Positions 31,575-39,668 of a DNA stretch of 50,512 nt are shown one piece after another. The translations under genes were made by a program, and so were the position numbers. This DNA comes from an uncultured Spirochaetales bacterium. GTDB lineage: Bacteria > Spirochaetota > Spirochaetia > Sphaerochaetales > Sphaerochaetaceae. The notes beneath the pieces are model-generated. The model made no database searches and was not told the origin of the DNA. It saw only the letters and a list, made by a program, of their open reading frames with translations. Position 1 is the first letter of the stretch, and each line of letters opens with the position of its first letter. The stretch covers positions 1-50,512 of the forward strand of contig CASGDQ010000046.1 of NCBI GenBank assembly GCA_949300325.1. The letters are read 5' to 3'.

Positions 31575-33341
31575 GTGAAGCGTTTTTCAAAAACACTTTC
31601 GATAGCACTTTTAGCAGTGCTTCTTGCATTTTCGTTTGTAGGATGCGCCACAACAGAGAAAGTTGAAGCTGCACCAGAAATTGTTCTTCCAACCTCTGCC
31701 GACGCAGCTGCCGCTCCCGCTCCGGCCCCTGCACCCGCTCCTGCTGCAACAACACCTTCAGCAGCACCGGCTCCTGCGGCCAAGGAAGAAGCAGCTCCTG
31801 CAGCATCCGCTGTTGTTGTTGACGATGGTATCGAATATCCGCTAGGCATCAAACCGATAGTAAAGAACACACAGGGAGATAATGAGTTCGATCTCTTTGT
31901 TGTCCATACTAATGATGTCCATGCCCGCGTACATGCCGAAGAGGACGGAGCTATCGGATATGCAAAGCTTTCAACGATGCTGAAGACAGCACGTTCCATT
32001 ACGGACAATATCCTTGTCCTTGATGCAGGAGATGTGACACATGGAACCAATTTCGCCAATTTCTTCAACGGCGAGACCATTGGACAGCTTCTGATAATGT
32101 GCGGTTATGATGCAGTAGCTCCTGGAAATCACGATTTCAATTATGGCATCGATAATCTCAAGAGCCTTGCAAAATATGCCGAAGATACGTCAACCCTCAA
32201 GGTACTTTCCGCGAACATCACCGATAAGAACGGCAACCTTCTTTTCCAGCCGTATCAGATCTATGATTTCAATGGCTTCAAAGTAGCTGTATTCGGCCTT
32301 ACAACGCCTGATACGAAGACAAAGGCACATCCGAAGTATACCGAAGGTGTAGACTTCATGAATCCTGCTGTTTTGGAGTATGCCCAGGCTGCAATCGACC
32401 TTGCTCACGAGTATTGTGATTATGTCATCGTGCTTGGACACCTTGGCATCGTGGACGATGGCATTACTGGAATCACAAGCACCTTTGTACTTGAGAATAT
32501 TGATGGAATCGACCTCTTTGTCGACGGGCATAGCCATAGTGAGCTCACCGGGGACAATTATGTTAACGGAACCCTCCTTGTTTCAGCCGGCGAATATATG
32601 AATAATGTTGGCGTTGTCCAGATCCATGTCAAGGATAAGAAAGCTCAGTGGGCAGATGCATTCCTGATCAAGGCTTCCGATGTTCTCGATCCTGCCAACA
32701 GCGAACTTGCAAAGGCATACGGCATTACAGCTGTACCGGATGATCCTGAGGTTGATGCATATATCGCTTCTGTCGAGCAGGCCATGGAAGACAAGCTCAA
32801 TGTTGTTGTAGCAACAATTCCGACCAATCTCGATGGTGAAAGACAGAATGTAAGAACAAAGAAGACCAATCTTTCCGCACTTGTCTGTGCAGCTATGACA
32901 GAAGAGTCCGGAGCTGATTTCACAATCACCAACGGTGGTGGAATTAGAGCCAGCCTCAAGAAGGGTGATGTAACGCTCGGAGATATCAACAGCGTGCTTC
33001 CGTTTACAAATATCCTTACAGTCTGCGAGATCACAGGCGCTGAGGTTTACGAAGCTCTCGAGCATGGATATTCGCTGCTTCCTGAGACCAACGGTGCATT
33101 CTCACAGACCGATCTTCAGGTTGTATATTCCAAGTTCAGCGAGCCAGGCAACAGGATCAAGAGAGTTCTTCTCAATGGTGAGCTTATCGACAAGAATAAG
33201 ACATATCTTGTTGCAACCAATGATTTCATGGCTGCCGGTGGAGACGGATATACGATGTTCGGTCGTGTAACCCAGGAAGGCAGAGTGCTCAACGAGATTT
33301 TTGCAGATTATCTCGCAAAGCATTATCCACCACAGAACTGA
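31575..33341 (+). CDS. Lipoprotein 5'-nucleotidase (UshA/CpdB family)
   Basis: Enzyme of 588 residues. The lipobox FVGC places lipidation at Cys24. A linker rich in Ala and Pro (about residues 40-80) tethers the enzyme. The N-terminal metallophosphatase domain shows VVHTNDVHARV, LDAGDVTHGT, PGNHDFNYG, VLGHLGI and DGHSHSEL, all metal-binding motifs. The C-terminal 5'-nucleotidase domain shows TNGGGIRASL and NDFMAAGGDGYTMF, the substrate-binding parts. It probably frees phosphate and nucleosides from extracellular nucleotides or 2',3'-cyclic nucleotides. The GTG start is supported by AGGAGG. It is monocistronic with its own terminator, just before the LacI-Phn operon. Confidence 0.93.
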   Translation: MKRFSKTLSIALLAVLLAFSFVGCATTEKVEAAPEIVLPTSADAAAAPAPAPAPAPAATTPSAAPAPAAKEEAAPAASAVVVDDGIEYPLGIKPIVKNTQGDNEFDLFVVHTNDVHARVHAEEDGAIGYAKLSTMLKTARSITDNILVLDAGDVTHGTNFANFFNGETIGQLLIMCGYDAVAPGNHDFNYGIDNLKSLAKYAEDTSTLKVLSANITDKNGNLLFQPYQIYDFNGFKVAVFGLTTPDTKTKAHPKYTEGVDFMNPAVLEYAQAAIDLAHEYCDYVIVLGHLGIVDDGITGITSTFVLENIDGIDLFVDGHSHSELTGDNYVNGTLLVSAGEYMNNVGVVQIHVKDKKAQWADAFLIKASDVLDPANSELAKAYGITAVPDDPEVDAYIASVEQAMEDKLNVVVATIPTNLDGERQNVRTKKTNLSALVCAAMTEESGADFTITNGGGIRASLKKGDVTLGDINSVLPFTNILTVCEITGAEVYEALEHGYSLLPETNGAFSQTDLQVVYSKFSEPGNRIKRVLLNGELIDKNKTYLVATNDFMAAGGDGYTMFGRVTQEGRVLNEIFADYLAKHYPPQN

Positions 33342-33359
33342 GTTGTTTTTACTCGGAAC

Positions 33360-33386
33360 GGGCCTCTCTCAGAGGCCTGTTTTTTT
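33360..33386 (+). terminator. Terminator after 5'-nucleotidase
   Basis: GGCCTCT/AGAGGCC stem with CTC loop and then TGTTTTTTTT. Confidence 0.9.
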
Positions 33387-33446
33387 TGCACTTATTATAG
33401 TATTGTTGCTATATTGTAAATTTTTTACTAAATTTTACTATTTTAA

Positions 33447-33475
33447 TTGACGTCTTTATTTTCCAATGTGATAAT
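33447..33475 (+). promoter_or_regulatory. Likely promoter of the LacI-Phn operon
   Basis: TTGACG at 33447-33452, 17-base spacer, GATAAT at 33470-33475. Just upstream TTTTACTA occurs twice (33423-33430 and 33433-33440) with a 10-base period, which could be part of a regulator site. Confidence 0.55.
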
Positions 33476-33491
33476 GGGCTTAGGTGAGAAG

Positions 33492-34430
33492 ATGGCAGGA
33501 ATAAAGGAAATCGCTGAGAAATGCAATGTATCGAATACGACGGTCTCCCGTGTGCTTAACGGAGATTCAAGCCTTTCCGTGTCCGATGATGTCAGATCCG
33601 CGATCATCGGCTGTGCTCGTGAAATGGGTTATATGACACCCAGACAGAGGAAGCAGTCCAAAAAGAGGAGGATAGCTTTTCTCGCTGCCGAGATAGATCG
33701 TCCGGGGTTTGAGGCTGTTGTGCTTGCCAAACTGAAAAAGGTTGCTTTGCCTCTGGATGTAGAGATTGTTTATTTCTCTCTGGAAGATAAAGATATTTCC
33801 GGCTTGATTATTCTCGGGGAATTCAAGGCGGAGGAAATAAGCTTTTACAGCAAATACACGAAGAACATACTTTTGATAAACAATCTCGGTTCGGATTATC
33901 TCTACGACAGCATAATGATGGATTATTCGAACAGCGAAAAACAGGTTTTATCTTTTTTCACAGGACTTGGCCTTGGCAGGATAGGATATTTCGGCGGCTA
34001 TCTTGAAAGGTCCGGCACTGTAATAGGCATGCACAGATCCTCCATGTTCAAAAAGCTCTTGGAGGATGCAGGTCTATATAATCCTTCATATTTTAAGATT
34101 TCCTCTATGGATGAGGAATCGGGATACCGCGATGTCATGGATGCGAAGGAGATTCCTTCTGCCATCTTTTTCGGCGATCCCGAATATGCAAGAGGCGGTA
34201 TGAGGGCGCTCAAGGAAAGAGGCGAATCCCCTGTTACCGTTTGCTATGACAACTTCGGTGAAGGAAGGGACTGCGGATGCACTTATTCGATGGTCATTTT
34301 CACCGAGACCGTATGGTCCACGGCCATACGGATGTTGCTGGAGAGAATCAATCTTGAAAGGGATCAGAGCTTTTGCATCTATTGTCCCGCCAAGCTTGAA
34401 AATAATGCAGAACAAGGAGAATCGAAATGA
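33492..34430 (+). CDS. LacI family transcriptional regulator
   Basis: Regulator of 312 residues. The N-terminal helix-turn-helix IKEIAEKCNVSNTTVSRVLNGD (residues 4-25) is a clear LacI domain, followed by a hinge and a shortened periplasmic-binding-like effector domain (GLIILGEF, YFGGYLERS, AIFFGDPEYARGGMRAL). The ATG at 33492 is chosen by homology to the start of LacI proteins, with AGGTGAG just upstream. It is the first gene of an operon with a Phn-type ABC importer; the stop overlaps phnD by 4 bases. It most likely senses a nucleoside, sugar or phosphate ester and controls the importer, possibly with itself. Phn transporters are more often under PhoB control, so this pairing is unusual. Confidence 0.88.
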   Translation: MAGIKEIAEKCNVSNTTVSRVLNGDSSLSVSDDVRSAIIGCAREMGYMTPRQRKQSKKRRIAFLAAEIDRPGFEAVVLAKLKKVALPLDVEIVYFSLEDKDISGLIILGEFKAEEISFYSKYTKNILLINNLGSDYLYDSIMMDYSNSEKQVLSFFTGLGLGRIGYFGGYLERSGTVIGMHRSSMFKKLLEDAGLYNPSYFKISSMDEESGYRDVMDAKEIPSAIFFGDPEYARGGMRALKERGESPVTVCYDNFGEGRDCGCTYSMVIFTETVWSTAIRMLLERINLERDQSFCIYCPAKLENNAEQGESK

Positions 34431-35461
34431 AAAAGACTGTTTTCGTTTTGTTGGTTGCAATCCTATGCTCAGCCGCACTGTTTGCAAATGGAAGCAAAGA
34501 GGCATCGTCAGACAGCAAGACCATTGATAACCTCAGGGTTTATTATGTTCCAAGCCGTGAGCCATCCGAGATCATCACGGAAACGGAGCCTCTTAAGGAA
34601 CTTCTGAAGACCGAGCTCGCAAAGGAAGGCTACACTGTAAAGAATGTTGAGATCCAGGTCGGAACAAGCTATGAGGCGGTCGGCGTCGCATTAAGCGCAG
34701 GGACTGCGGATGTCGGACTCATTCCTGCCAACACATATCTTCTTTATGATGACGGATGCGATGTGATTTTGACCGCAACCCGCGATGGGCTCAGCGTCGA
34801 TAGCGACGATCCGAGGGATTGGAACAACAATGAGCCGATTACGGCAAGCGATGTGCAGGCTGTCGGATACAGGGCCTTGATGATCGCAGGTCCTTCCGAA
34901 AAGGCTCAGGCAATAAGGGCCAAGGTCAATGCTGGTGAAAAGCTTTCCTGGGATGACCTGAATAACGCCAACTGGGCAGTAATGAGCTCCACAAGCCCTG
35001 CAGGATATGTCTATCCGACCATCTGGCTCATGGACAACTATGATGGTAAGACCATCGCAGATCTGGCACATACGGTTCAAGCTGACAGCTACGGCTCTGC
35101 CTTCGCTCGTCTTGCAAGCGGACAGATCGACATTCTTGTAACTTATGCGGATGCGAGAAGGGACTATGAGGATGATTGGACAACCAGCTATGGGCGTTCT
35201 GCCGATATCTGGGAAGAGACCGATGTAATCGGCGTCACTCCGATGATCTACAATGACACTGTGAGTGTCAGCAAGACCAGCCCGATAATGACTGCTGAAT
35301 TCATTGAAGCCCTGCAGAATGCGTTTATGCGCCTCAATCAGACGGAAGAAGGCAAGCGGGTCATAGCAATCTACAGCCATACCGGATATCAGAAAGCTGT
35401 AAGCAGCGATTACGATAACGAAAGGAAGGCCCAGGAACTTATCCGCCAGGCTAGCAATTGA
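34427..35461 (+). CDS. phnD: PhnD-like phosphonate/organophosphate-binding protein
   Basis: Periplasmic binding protein of 344 residues. The signal peptide KKTVFVLLVAILCSAALFA ends at ANGSKEASSD, the usual form in spirochaete binding proteins. The mature domain has the PhnD pattern: NLRVYYVPSREPSEIITETEPLKELLKTEL, GTSYEAVGVALSAGTADVGLIPA and MSSTSPAGYVYPTIWLMDN, where the Ser/Thr residues would cradle a phosphonate or phosphate group. The family binds phosphonates, phosphite or phosphate esters; the ligand here is unknown. It overlaps the LacI gene upstream. A hairpin in the short spacer after it may reduce transcription of the ABC genes relative to this gene. Confidence 0.88.
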   Translation: MKKTVFVLLVAILCSAALFANGSKEASSDSKTIDNLRVYYVPSREPSEIITETEPLKELLKTELAKEGYTVKNVEIQVGTSYEAVGVALSAGTADVGLIPANTYLLYDDGCDVILTATRDGLSVDSDDPRDWNNNEPITASDVQAVGYRALMIAGPSEKAQAIRAKVNAGEKLSWDDLNNANWAVMSSTSPAGYVYPTIWLMDNYDGKTIADLAHTVQADSYGSAFARLASGQIDILVTYADARRDYEDDWTTSYGRSADIWEETDVIGVTPMIYNDTVSVSKTSPIMTAEFIEALQNAFMRLNQTEEGKRVIAIYSHTGYQKAVSSDYDNERKAQELIRQASN

Positions 35462-35468
35462 AGTTCAA

Positions 35469-35490
35469 GGGGGCGGATGCCCCCTGTTTT
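35469..35490 (+). terminator. Attenuator-like hairpin between phnD and phnC
   Basis: GGGGGC/GCCCCC stem (35469-35474 with 35479-35484), GGAT loop, then TGTTTTT. It lies inside the operon, so it probably terminates part of the transcripts. Confidence 0.75.
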
Positions 35491-35505
35491 TCAGTAGAGG
35501 AAACC

Positions 35506-36258
35506 ATGATTGTTTTTGAAGATGTGAAAAAAGTTTATCCAAACGGTACTGTCGGCTTGAAAGACGTGAATCTAACTATCGGCGATGGCGAGTTTGTAGC
35601 TGTTATAGGCCTCTCGGGCGCAGGAAAGAGCACTCTGATCAGATCCATAAACAGGATGCACCGCATAACCGAGGGAAAGCTTATGGTGGATGATGTGGAT
35701 GTTTCCACGCTTGAAGGTAAAAACCTGAGAAAGCTCAGAAGAAAGATCGGCATGATCTTCCAATCGTTCAATCTGGTAACCAGAACGACCGTAATACGAA
35801 ACGTCCTTACTGCTTTTGTTCCGGATCTGCCTTTCTGGAGGTCGTTTCTAGGGATTTTCCCAAAGGATATGAAATTGAAAGCGCTCGAATGCCTTGATAA
35901 GGTGGGCATACTTGAAAAGGCGTTTTCTAGATGCGACGAGCTTTCCGGCGGACAGATGCAGAGAGTCGCATTAGCCCGGACCCTTGCACAGAATCCATCA
36001 CTCATACTCGCCGATGAGCCGGTTGCCTCTCTTGATCCGGTAATGGCCCGGGTTGTCATGGACGATTTCAGGAACATAAACAAGAACATGGGCATAACGG
36101 TCATAATAAACATACACCATGTAGAGCTGGCCTTGGAGTACTGTGACAGGGTGATTGGTGTGCGTGCAGGATCCATCGTGTTCGATGGAAAGGCCTCGCA
36201 AGTGGACAAGGCTGTCATGGAGAGGATATACGGAGAAAACGGTGATGAAGCTGTATGA
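35506..36258 (+). CDS. phnC: PhnC-like ABC transporter ATPase
   Basis: ATPase of 250 residues. Walker A GLSGAGKST at residues 35-43, Q-loop MIFQSFNLVTRTTVIRNVL, signature LSGGQMQRVALARTL, Walker B LILADEPVASLDP, switch His in INIHHVELALEY. FNLVTRTTVIRNVLTAF followed by WRSFLG is typical of PhnC. The ATG at 35506 follows GAGGAAACC; the longer reading to 35458 overlaps the attenuator hairpin and is not family-like. It overlaps phnE by 14 bases. Confidence 0.92.
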   Translation: MIVFEDVKKVYPNGTVGLKDVNLTIGDGEFVAVIGLSGAGKSTLIRSINRMHRITEGKLMVDDVDVSTLEGKNLRKLRRKIGMIFQSFNLVTRTTVIRNVLTAFVPDLPFWRSFLGIFPKDMKLKALECLDKVGILEKAFSRCDELSGGQMQRVALARTLAQNPSLILADEPVASLDPVMARVVMDDFRNINKNMGITVIINIHHVELALEYCDRVIGVRAGSIVFDGKASQVDKAVMERIYGENGDEAV

Positions 36259-37066
36259 CAGGATTTTCAAGCCAAGCGTGCATACTTTAAAAAATGGCAA
36301 GGTCGTTTACGAGAAGAAATCAAGGCTTCCTCTCGTATTGCTGACGCTAGCCTTGATGATTGCAATAAGCGTCAGAATGACAGGCTTCAAGCTTTCAGTC
36401 CTGATTTCAAGGATAAACTACTTCTTTACGATGCTTTTTGACATGTTTCCCCCTGATTGGGCCTACATGTCAAAGGTTTGGCAGCCTCTCTGGGATACGA
36501 TCAAGATGAGCCTTCTGGGTTCTGTTATTGGCGGCGTTTTGTGCATTCCGTTTGCAGTCGTCTCTTCGACAAATCTTATAAAGAGCCGTATTGTGACAGG
36601 TTTTTTCAAGTTTTTCTTTTCCGTGGTCAGAACGCTTCCAACCCTTGTGACTGCTTTGATTGCAACCTATGTGTTCGGACTTGGAACACTGGCAGGAACG
36701 GTTGCGATCGCTGTATTTACTTTCGCATACTGCGGCAAGATCCTGTATGAACAGATAGAGACTGCGGAGATGGGACCGTATGAGGCTATGGAGGCCCTCG
36801 GCTCCTCTAGAGTGGCGGCGATAAGATACTCAATATGGCCGCAGGTCCTTCCAGGCTTTCTTTCAACAGTTCTTTTCTGTTTTGAGGGAAACGTGAGATA
36901 TGCTTCCATTCTCGGCTATGTCGGAGCCGGAGGGCTTGGAATAATCCTCAATGAGAAGATAGGCTGGCGCGAGTATTCAAGGGTGGGCATGATCCTTATC
37001 GCCCTTTTTGTTGCAGTCGTTGTCATCGAAAGCCTGAGTTCTTATCTCAGAAGCAGGCTCAAATAG
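36245..37066 (+). CDS. phnE: PhnE-like ABC transporter permease, first subunit
   Basis: Permease of 273 residues with six membrane helices. It shows WDTIKMSLLGSVIGGVLCIPFAVVSS and the permease-ATPase coupling loop EALGSSRVAAIRYSIWPQVLPGFLS, then FEGNVRYASILGYVGAGGLG, which is diagnostic of PhnE. The start overlaps the ATPase gene end; the longer in-frame start at 36155 lies inside that gene. It pairs with the second PhnE encoded 8 bases downstream. Confidence 0.92.
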   Translation: MKLYDRIFKPSVHTLKNGKVVYEKKSRLPLVLLTLALMIAISVRMTGFKLSVLISRINYFFTMLFDMFPPDWAYMSKVWQPLWDTIKMSLLGSVIGGVLCIPFAVVSSTNLIKSRIVTGFFKFFFSVVRTLPTLVTALIATYVFGLGTLAGTVAIAVFTFAYCGKILYEQIETAEMGPYEAMEALGSSRVAAIRYSIWPQVLPGFLSTVLFCFEGNVRYASILGYVGAGGLGIILNEKIGWREYSRVGMILIALFVAVVVIESLSSYLRSRLK

Positions 37067-37074
37067 GAGGTCTT

Positions 37075-37884
37075 ATGAAGCTTACATGTTCTGAAATGCT
37101 GAGCAGGGAGCCTAAAAAATGGCATATGGTGCTTCTTACTGTCCTTCTTACAGTTCTCGTGCTTTCTTGGAGCGCAAGCGCTCTGGAGGTGAACGAGACC
37201 GAGGGCTCGGGGCTGGTTGTGGCTAAAAACATAATGCTTGGCATCCTTCATCCGACAAAGAGCCTGCTTTTTTCTTTTGGTACCAACGGTGTCTGCTATC
37301 TTCTGCTTGAAACGATGTGCATAGCGTTTTTAGGAACTCTTGTCGGCGCAATCCTTGCAATTCCGATCTCTTTTCTTGCTGCATCGAATATCGTGCCAAA
37401 GCCTGTCGCAGTGCTCTGCAGAGTGTTTGTGATGGCTGTCCGCACCATTCCTGCATTCGTCTACGGGCTCATGTTCATAATGGTGACCGGCCCTGGCGCT
37501 TTTGCGGGATTGCTGACAATGAGCGTATGCTCGATAGGGATGCTTGCAAAGATGTTTGTCGAATCGATAGAGGAGCTTGACAAGGGTATCTTGGAATCTC
37601 TTGATGCCTCCGGCTGCAATCTTCTGGAAAAGATCAGATATGGGATAATTCCGCAGCTCATGCCTTCCTTCTCTTCGACATTGATCTATCGCTTTGATAT
37701 GAATCTCAGGGATGCCACAGTCCTGGGTCTTGTCGGTGCCGGAGGAATAGGAGCCCCTCTGATCTTTGCAATGAGCAGCTATCGCTGGAATGATGTCGGA
37801 GCAATCCTTTTGGGCCTCATCATACTCGTGCTCATCGTCGAATGGATAAGCAACAAGCTCAGAACAAAACTCATGAGGGGATGA
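37075..37884 (+). CDS. phnE: PhnE-like ABC transporter permease, second subunit
   Basis: Permease of 269 residues, related to but different from the preceding one. Motifs: LLETMCIAFLGTLVGAILAIPISFLAASNI, the coupling loop SLDASGCNLLEKIRYGIIPQLMPSFSS and FDMNLRDATVLGLVGAGGIG. Two permease genes are common in PhnE-type systems, forming a heterodimer. GGAGG precedes the ATG. It is followed after 1 base by the cytosolic 5'-nucleotidase gene. Confidence 0.92.
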   Translation: MKLTCSEMLSREPKKWHMVLLTVLLTVLVLSWSASALEVNETEGSGLVVAKNIMLGILHPTKSLLFSFGTNGVCYLLLETMCIAFLGTLVGAILAIPISFLAASNIVPKPVAVLCRVFVMAVRTIPAFVYGLMFIMVTGPGAFAGLLTMSVCSIGMLAKMFVESIEELDKGILESLDASGCNLLEKIRYGIIPQLMPSFSSTLIYRFDMNLRDATVLGLVGAGGIGAPLIFAMSSYRWNDVGAILLGLIILVLIVEWISNKLRTKLMRG

Positions 37885-37885
37885 T

Positions 37886-39391
37886 ATGGCTGTTATCTGT
37901 TATACAGCGGATACCCACAGCTATATGTATCCGACGGATTATGTAAAAAAAGAAAAGCTTCCCATGGGCTATATCCATCTTTCATCCTTGTTCGACAAGG
38001 ATGCGATCCTTGTCGATGGCGGGGATGTGCTGCAAGGCTCGCCGATTATCCGCTATGAGATAAAAAATGGGCTCAGGCCTTTTTTCTCAGCCCTATGCTA
38101 TAAGGCAGCCGGATTAGATGTGTTTGTTCCGGGTAATCATGATTTCAATTTCGGCTATGATATTCTAAAAGATTTTACATCCGAAATCGGATGTGATTTT
38201 GTCTGTGCAAATCTTGTTGATTTAAAAGGCAGCCTTAATTGCAAGCCTTATGTAGTAAAGACAGCAAAGGACGGGGTAAGGATCTTCATTTCTGGAGTGG
38301 TGACCGATTATGTGAACGTTTGGGAAGATAAGAAAAACCTGGAGCATATAAGGATAACGGATAGTGTGGATGCAGCAAGAAGGATGCTTCAGGCGGCAGA
38401 AGAGGAGAAGAGCGATTATACAGTGCTCGTTTATCACGGGGGATTCGGAGATGACGGAGCTGCTGGCGCTGCCTACGTGGAGAATAGGGGCGCCGAGCTT
38501 TCCTTACTGGGGTATGATGTGCTTCTGCAGGCTCATCAGCATTCTGTTCTCAATCCGTATATGGTAGGAGGAACGCTCAGCCTCCAAGTCGGGGCGAAGG
38601 CTTTCAAGGGTGCGAGAATCGAATTCGGAAGCAAAGAAAAGACTGTTCATGCAAGTCTTTTTGATGTCGATCTACCTGTTCCTTTAAACAGAAATATGCG
38701 CATGGTAGTGGAAAACGATCCTGTGTATGCGGGGGTGGAAGAATATCTTTCGAAAGAGGTGGGAAGGACAAGCACAGTTTTCCGTGATGAAGGAAAGCTT
38801 GAGAGTGCGGTCAGCGGCTGTCCGCTGGCGGATTTCATAAACGATGTGCAGATGCGTCTTACCGGTGCTGATATCTCTGCCGCTTCTCTTCCGAATGATC
38901 CTGTATCGATCGGTCCTGTCGTAACCATTTCAGATGTACTTGCCCTCTATCCGTTCAGCAACACCCTTGTCAAATTCAGGATGAAGGCATCAGAGCTTAA
39001 GATGGCGATGGAGCGTACAGCATCCTACTTTTTTATTGAAAAGGATGGAAGGATCAAAATCAGCGAAAGTTTCATCCATCCGAAGGCCGAGCATTATAAT
39101 TATGATTATTACAGAGGCCTTTCCTATGCATTTGACATATCTAGGCCTGTCGGGGACAGGGTTGTAAAAATGGTTTTCAAAAACATCGATTTAATAGAAA
39201 AACCAGAATACGTTTTGAGCGTATGCGTCAACAGCTACAGGGCCTCAGGGACGGGAGGCTATGAAATATATGGCAGGATGATTCCTGAAAAAAGATATGG
39301 AAAGGATATGCAGGATGTGCTGCTTGAAATCTTTGAAACGGGGGAGACTATAGCTGTTCCTGAAAAAACCGATTTCTTGGTTTTTTCATGA
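37886..39391 (+). CDS. Cytosolic 5'-nucleotidase family metallophosphoesterase
   Basis: Enzyme of 501 residues of the same family as the lipoprotein 5'-nucleotidase at 31575, but without signal peptide. Motifs: CYTADTHSYMYP, VDGGDVLQGSP, PGNHDFNFGYD, LVYHGGFGDDG and LQAHQHSVLNP for the metal site, and SYRASGTGGYEIYG for the C-terminal substrate domain. The TNGGGIR motif is altered (SAASLPNDP in that place), which may change specificity. As the last gene of the LacI-Phn operon, it would hydrolyse phosphate esters after import, in the cytoplasm. GAGGGG precedes the ATG. No terminator is obvious before the tRNA promoter. Confidence 0.9.
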   Translation: MAVICYTADTHSYMYPTDYVKKEKLPMGYIHLSSLFDKDAILVDGGDVLQGSPIIRYEIKNGLRPFFSALCYKAAGLDVFVPGNHDFNFGYDILKDFTSEIGCDFVCANLVDLKGSLNCKPYVVKTAKDGVRIFISGVVTDYVNVWEDKKNLEHIRITDSVDAARRMLQAAEEEKSDYTVLVYHGGFGDDGAAGAAYVENRGAELSLLGYDVLLQAHQHSVLNPYMVGGTLSLQVGAKAFKGARIEFGSKEKTVHASLFDVDLPVPLNRNMRMVVENDPVYAGVEEYLSKEVGRTSTVFRDEGKLESAVSGCPLADFINDVQMRLTGADISAASLPNDPVSIGPVVTISDVLALYPFSNTLVKFRMKASELKMAMERTASYFFIEKDGRIKISESFIHPKAEHYNYDYYRGLSYAFDISRPVGDRVVKMVFKNIDLIEKPEYVLSVCVNSYRASGTGGYEIYGRMIPEKRYGKDMQDVLLEIFETGETIAVPEKTDFLVFS

Positions 39392-39448
39392 TTTACCCTC
39401 TGTTGCCTGGAAAAAGGCGGTCGAGATGAAAAATAGTTGAAAACCGTG

Positions 39449-39478
39449 TTGACAATCTTATAGGTTTTCTAGTAGTAT
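39449..39478 (+). promoter_or_regulatory. Promoter of tRNA-Asn
   Basis: TTGACA at 39449-39454, 18 bases, TAGTAT at 39473-39478; the tRNA begins 18 bases later. Confidence 0.7.
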
Positions 39479-39495
39479 CATTGAGGTTATGAAAT

Positions 39496-39568
<73 letters not shown>

Positions 39569-39576
39569 CGACCATT

Positions 39577-39603
39577 ACTCCTTGCAAGCCAAGGAGTTTT
39601 TTT
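39577..39603 (+). terminator. Terminator after tRNA-Asn
   Basis: ACTCCTT/AAGGAGT stem with a seven-base loop and a seven-T run. Confidence 0.85.
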
Positions 39604-39625
39604 ATGCCGTATCGCCAGCATAATC

Positions 39626-39660
39626 AAGAAAAAAATGACCCGTTGCGAGAAGCAACGGGT
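39626..39660 (-). terminator. Terminator of the diaminopropionate ammonia-lyase gene
   Basis: ACCCGTTGC (39638-39646) pairs with GCAACGGGT (39652-39660). On the minus strand the stem is followed by CATTTTTTT. Confidence 0.85.
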
Positions 39661-39668
39661 TTGAAATC

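Noticed and set aside
33423..33440. LacI operator
   Set aside because: A TTTTACTA direct repeat is present but there is no palindrome with central CG, so I cannot call an operator.
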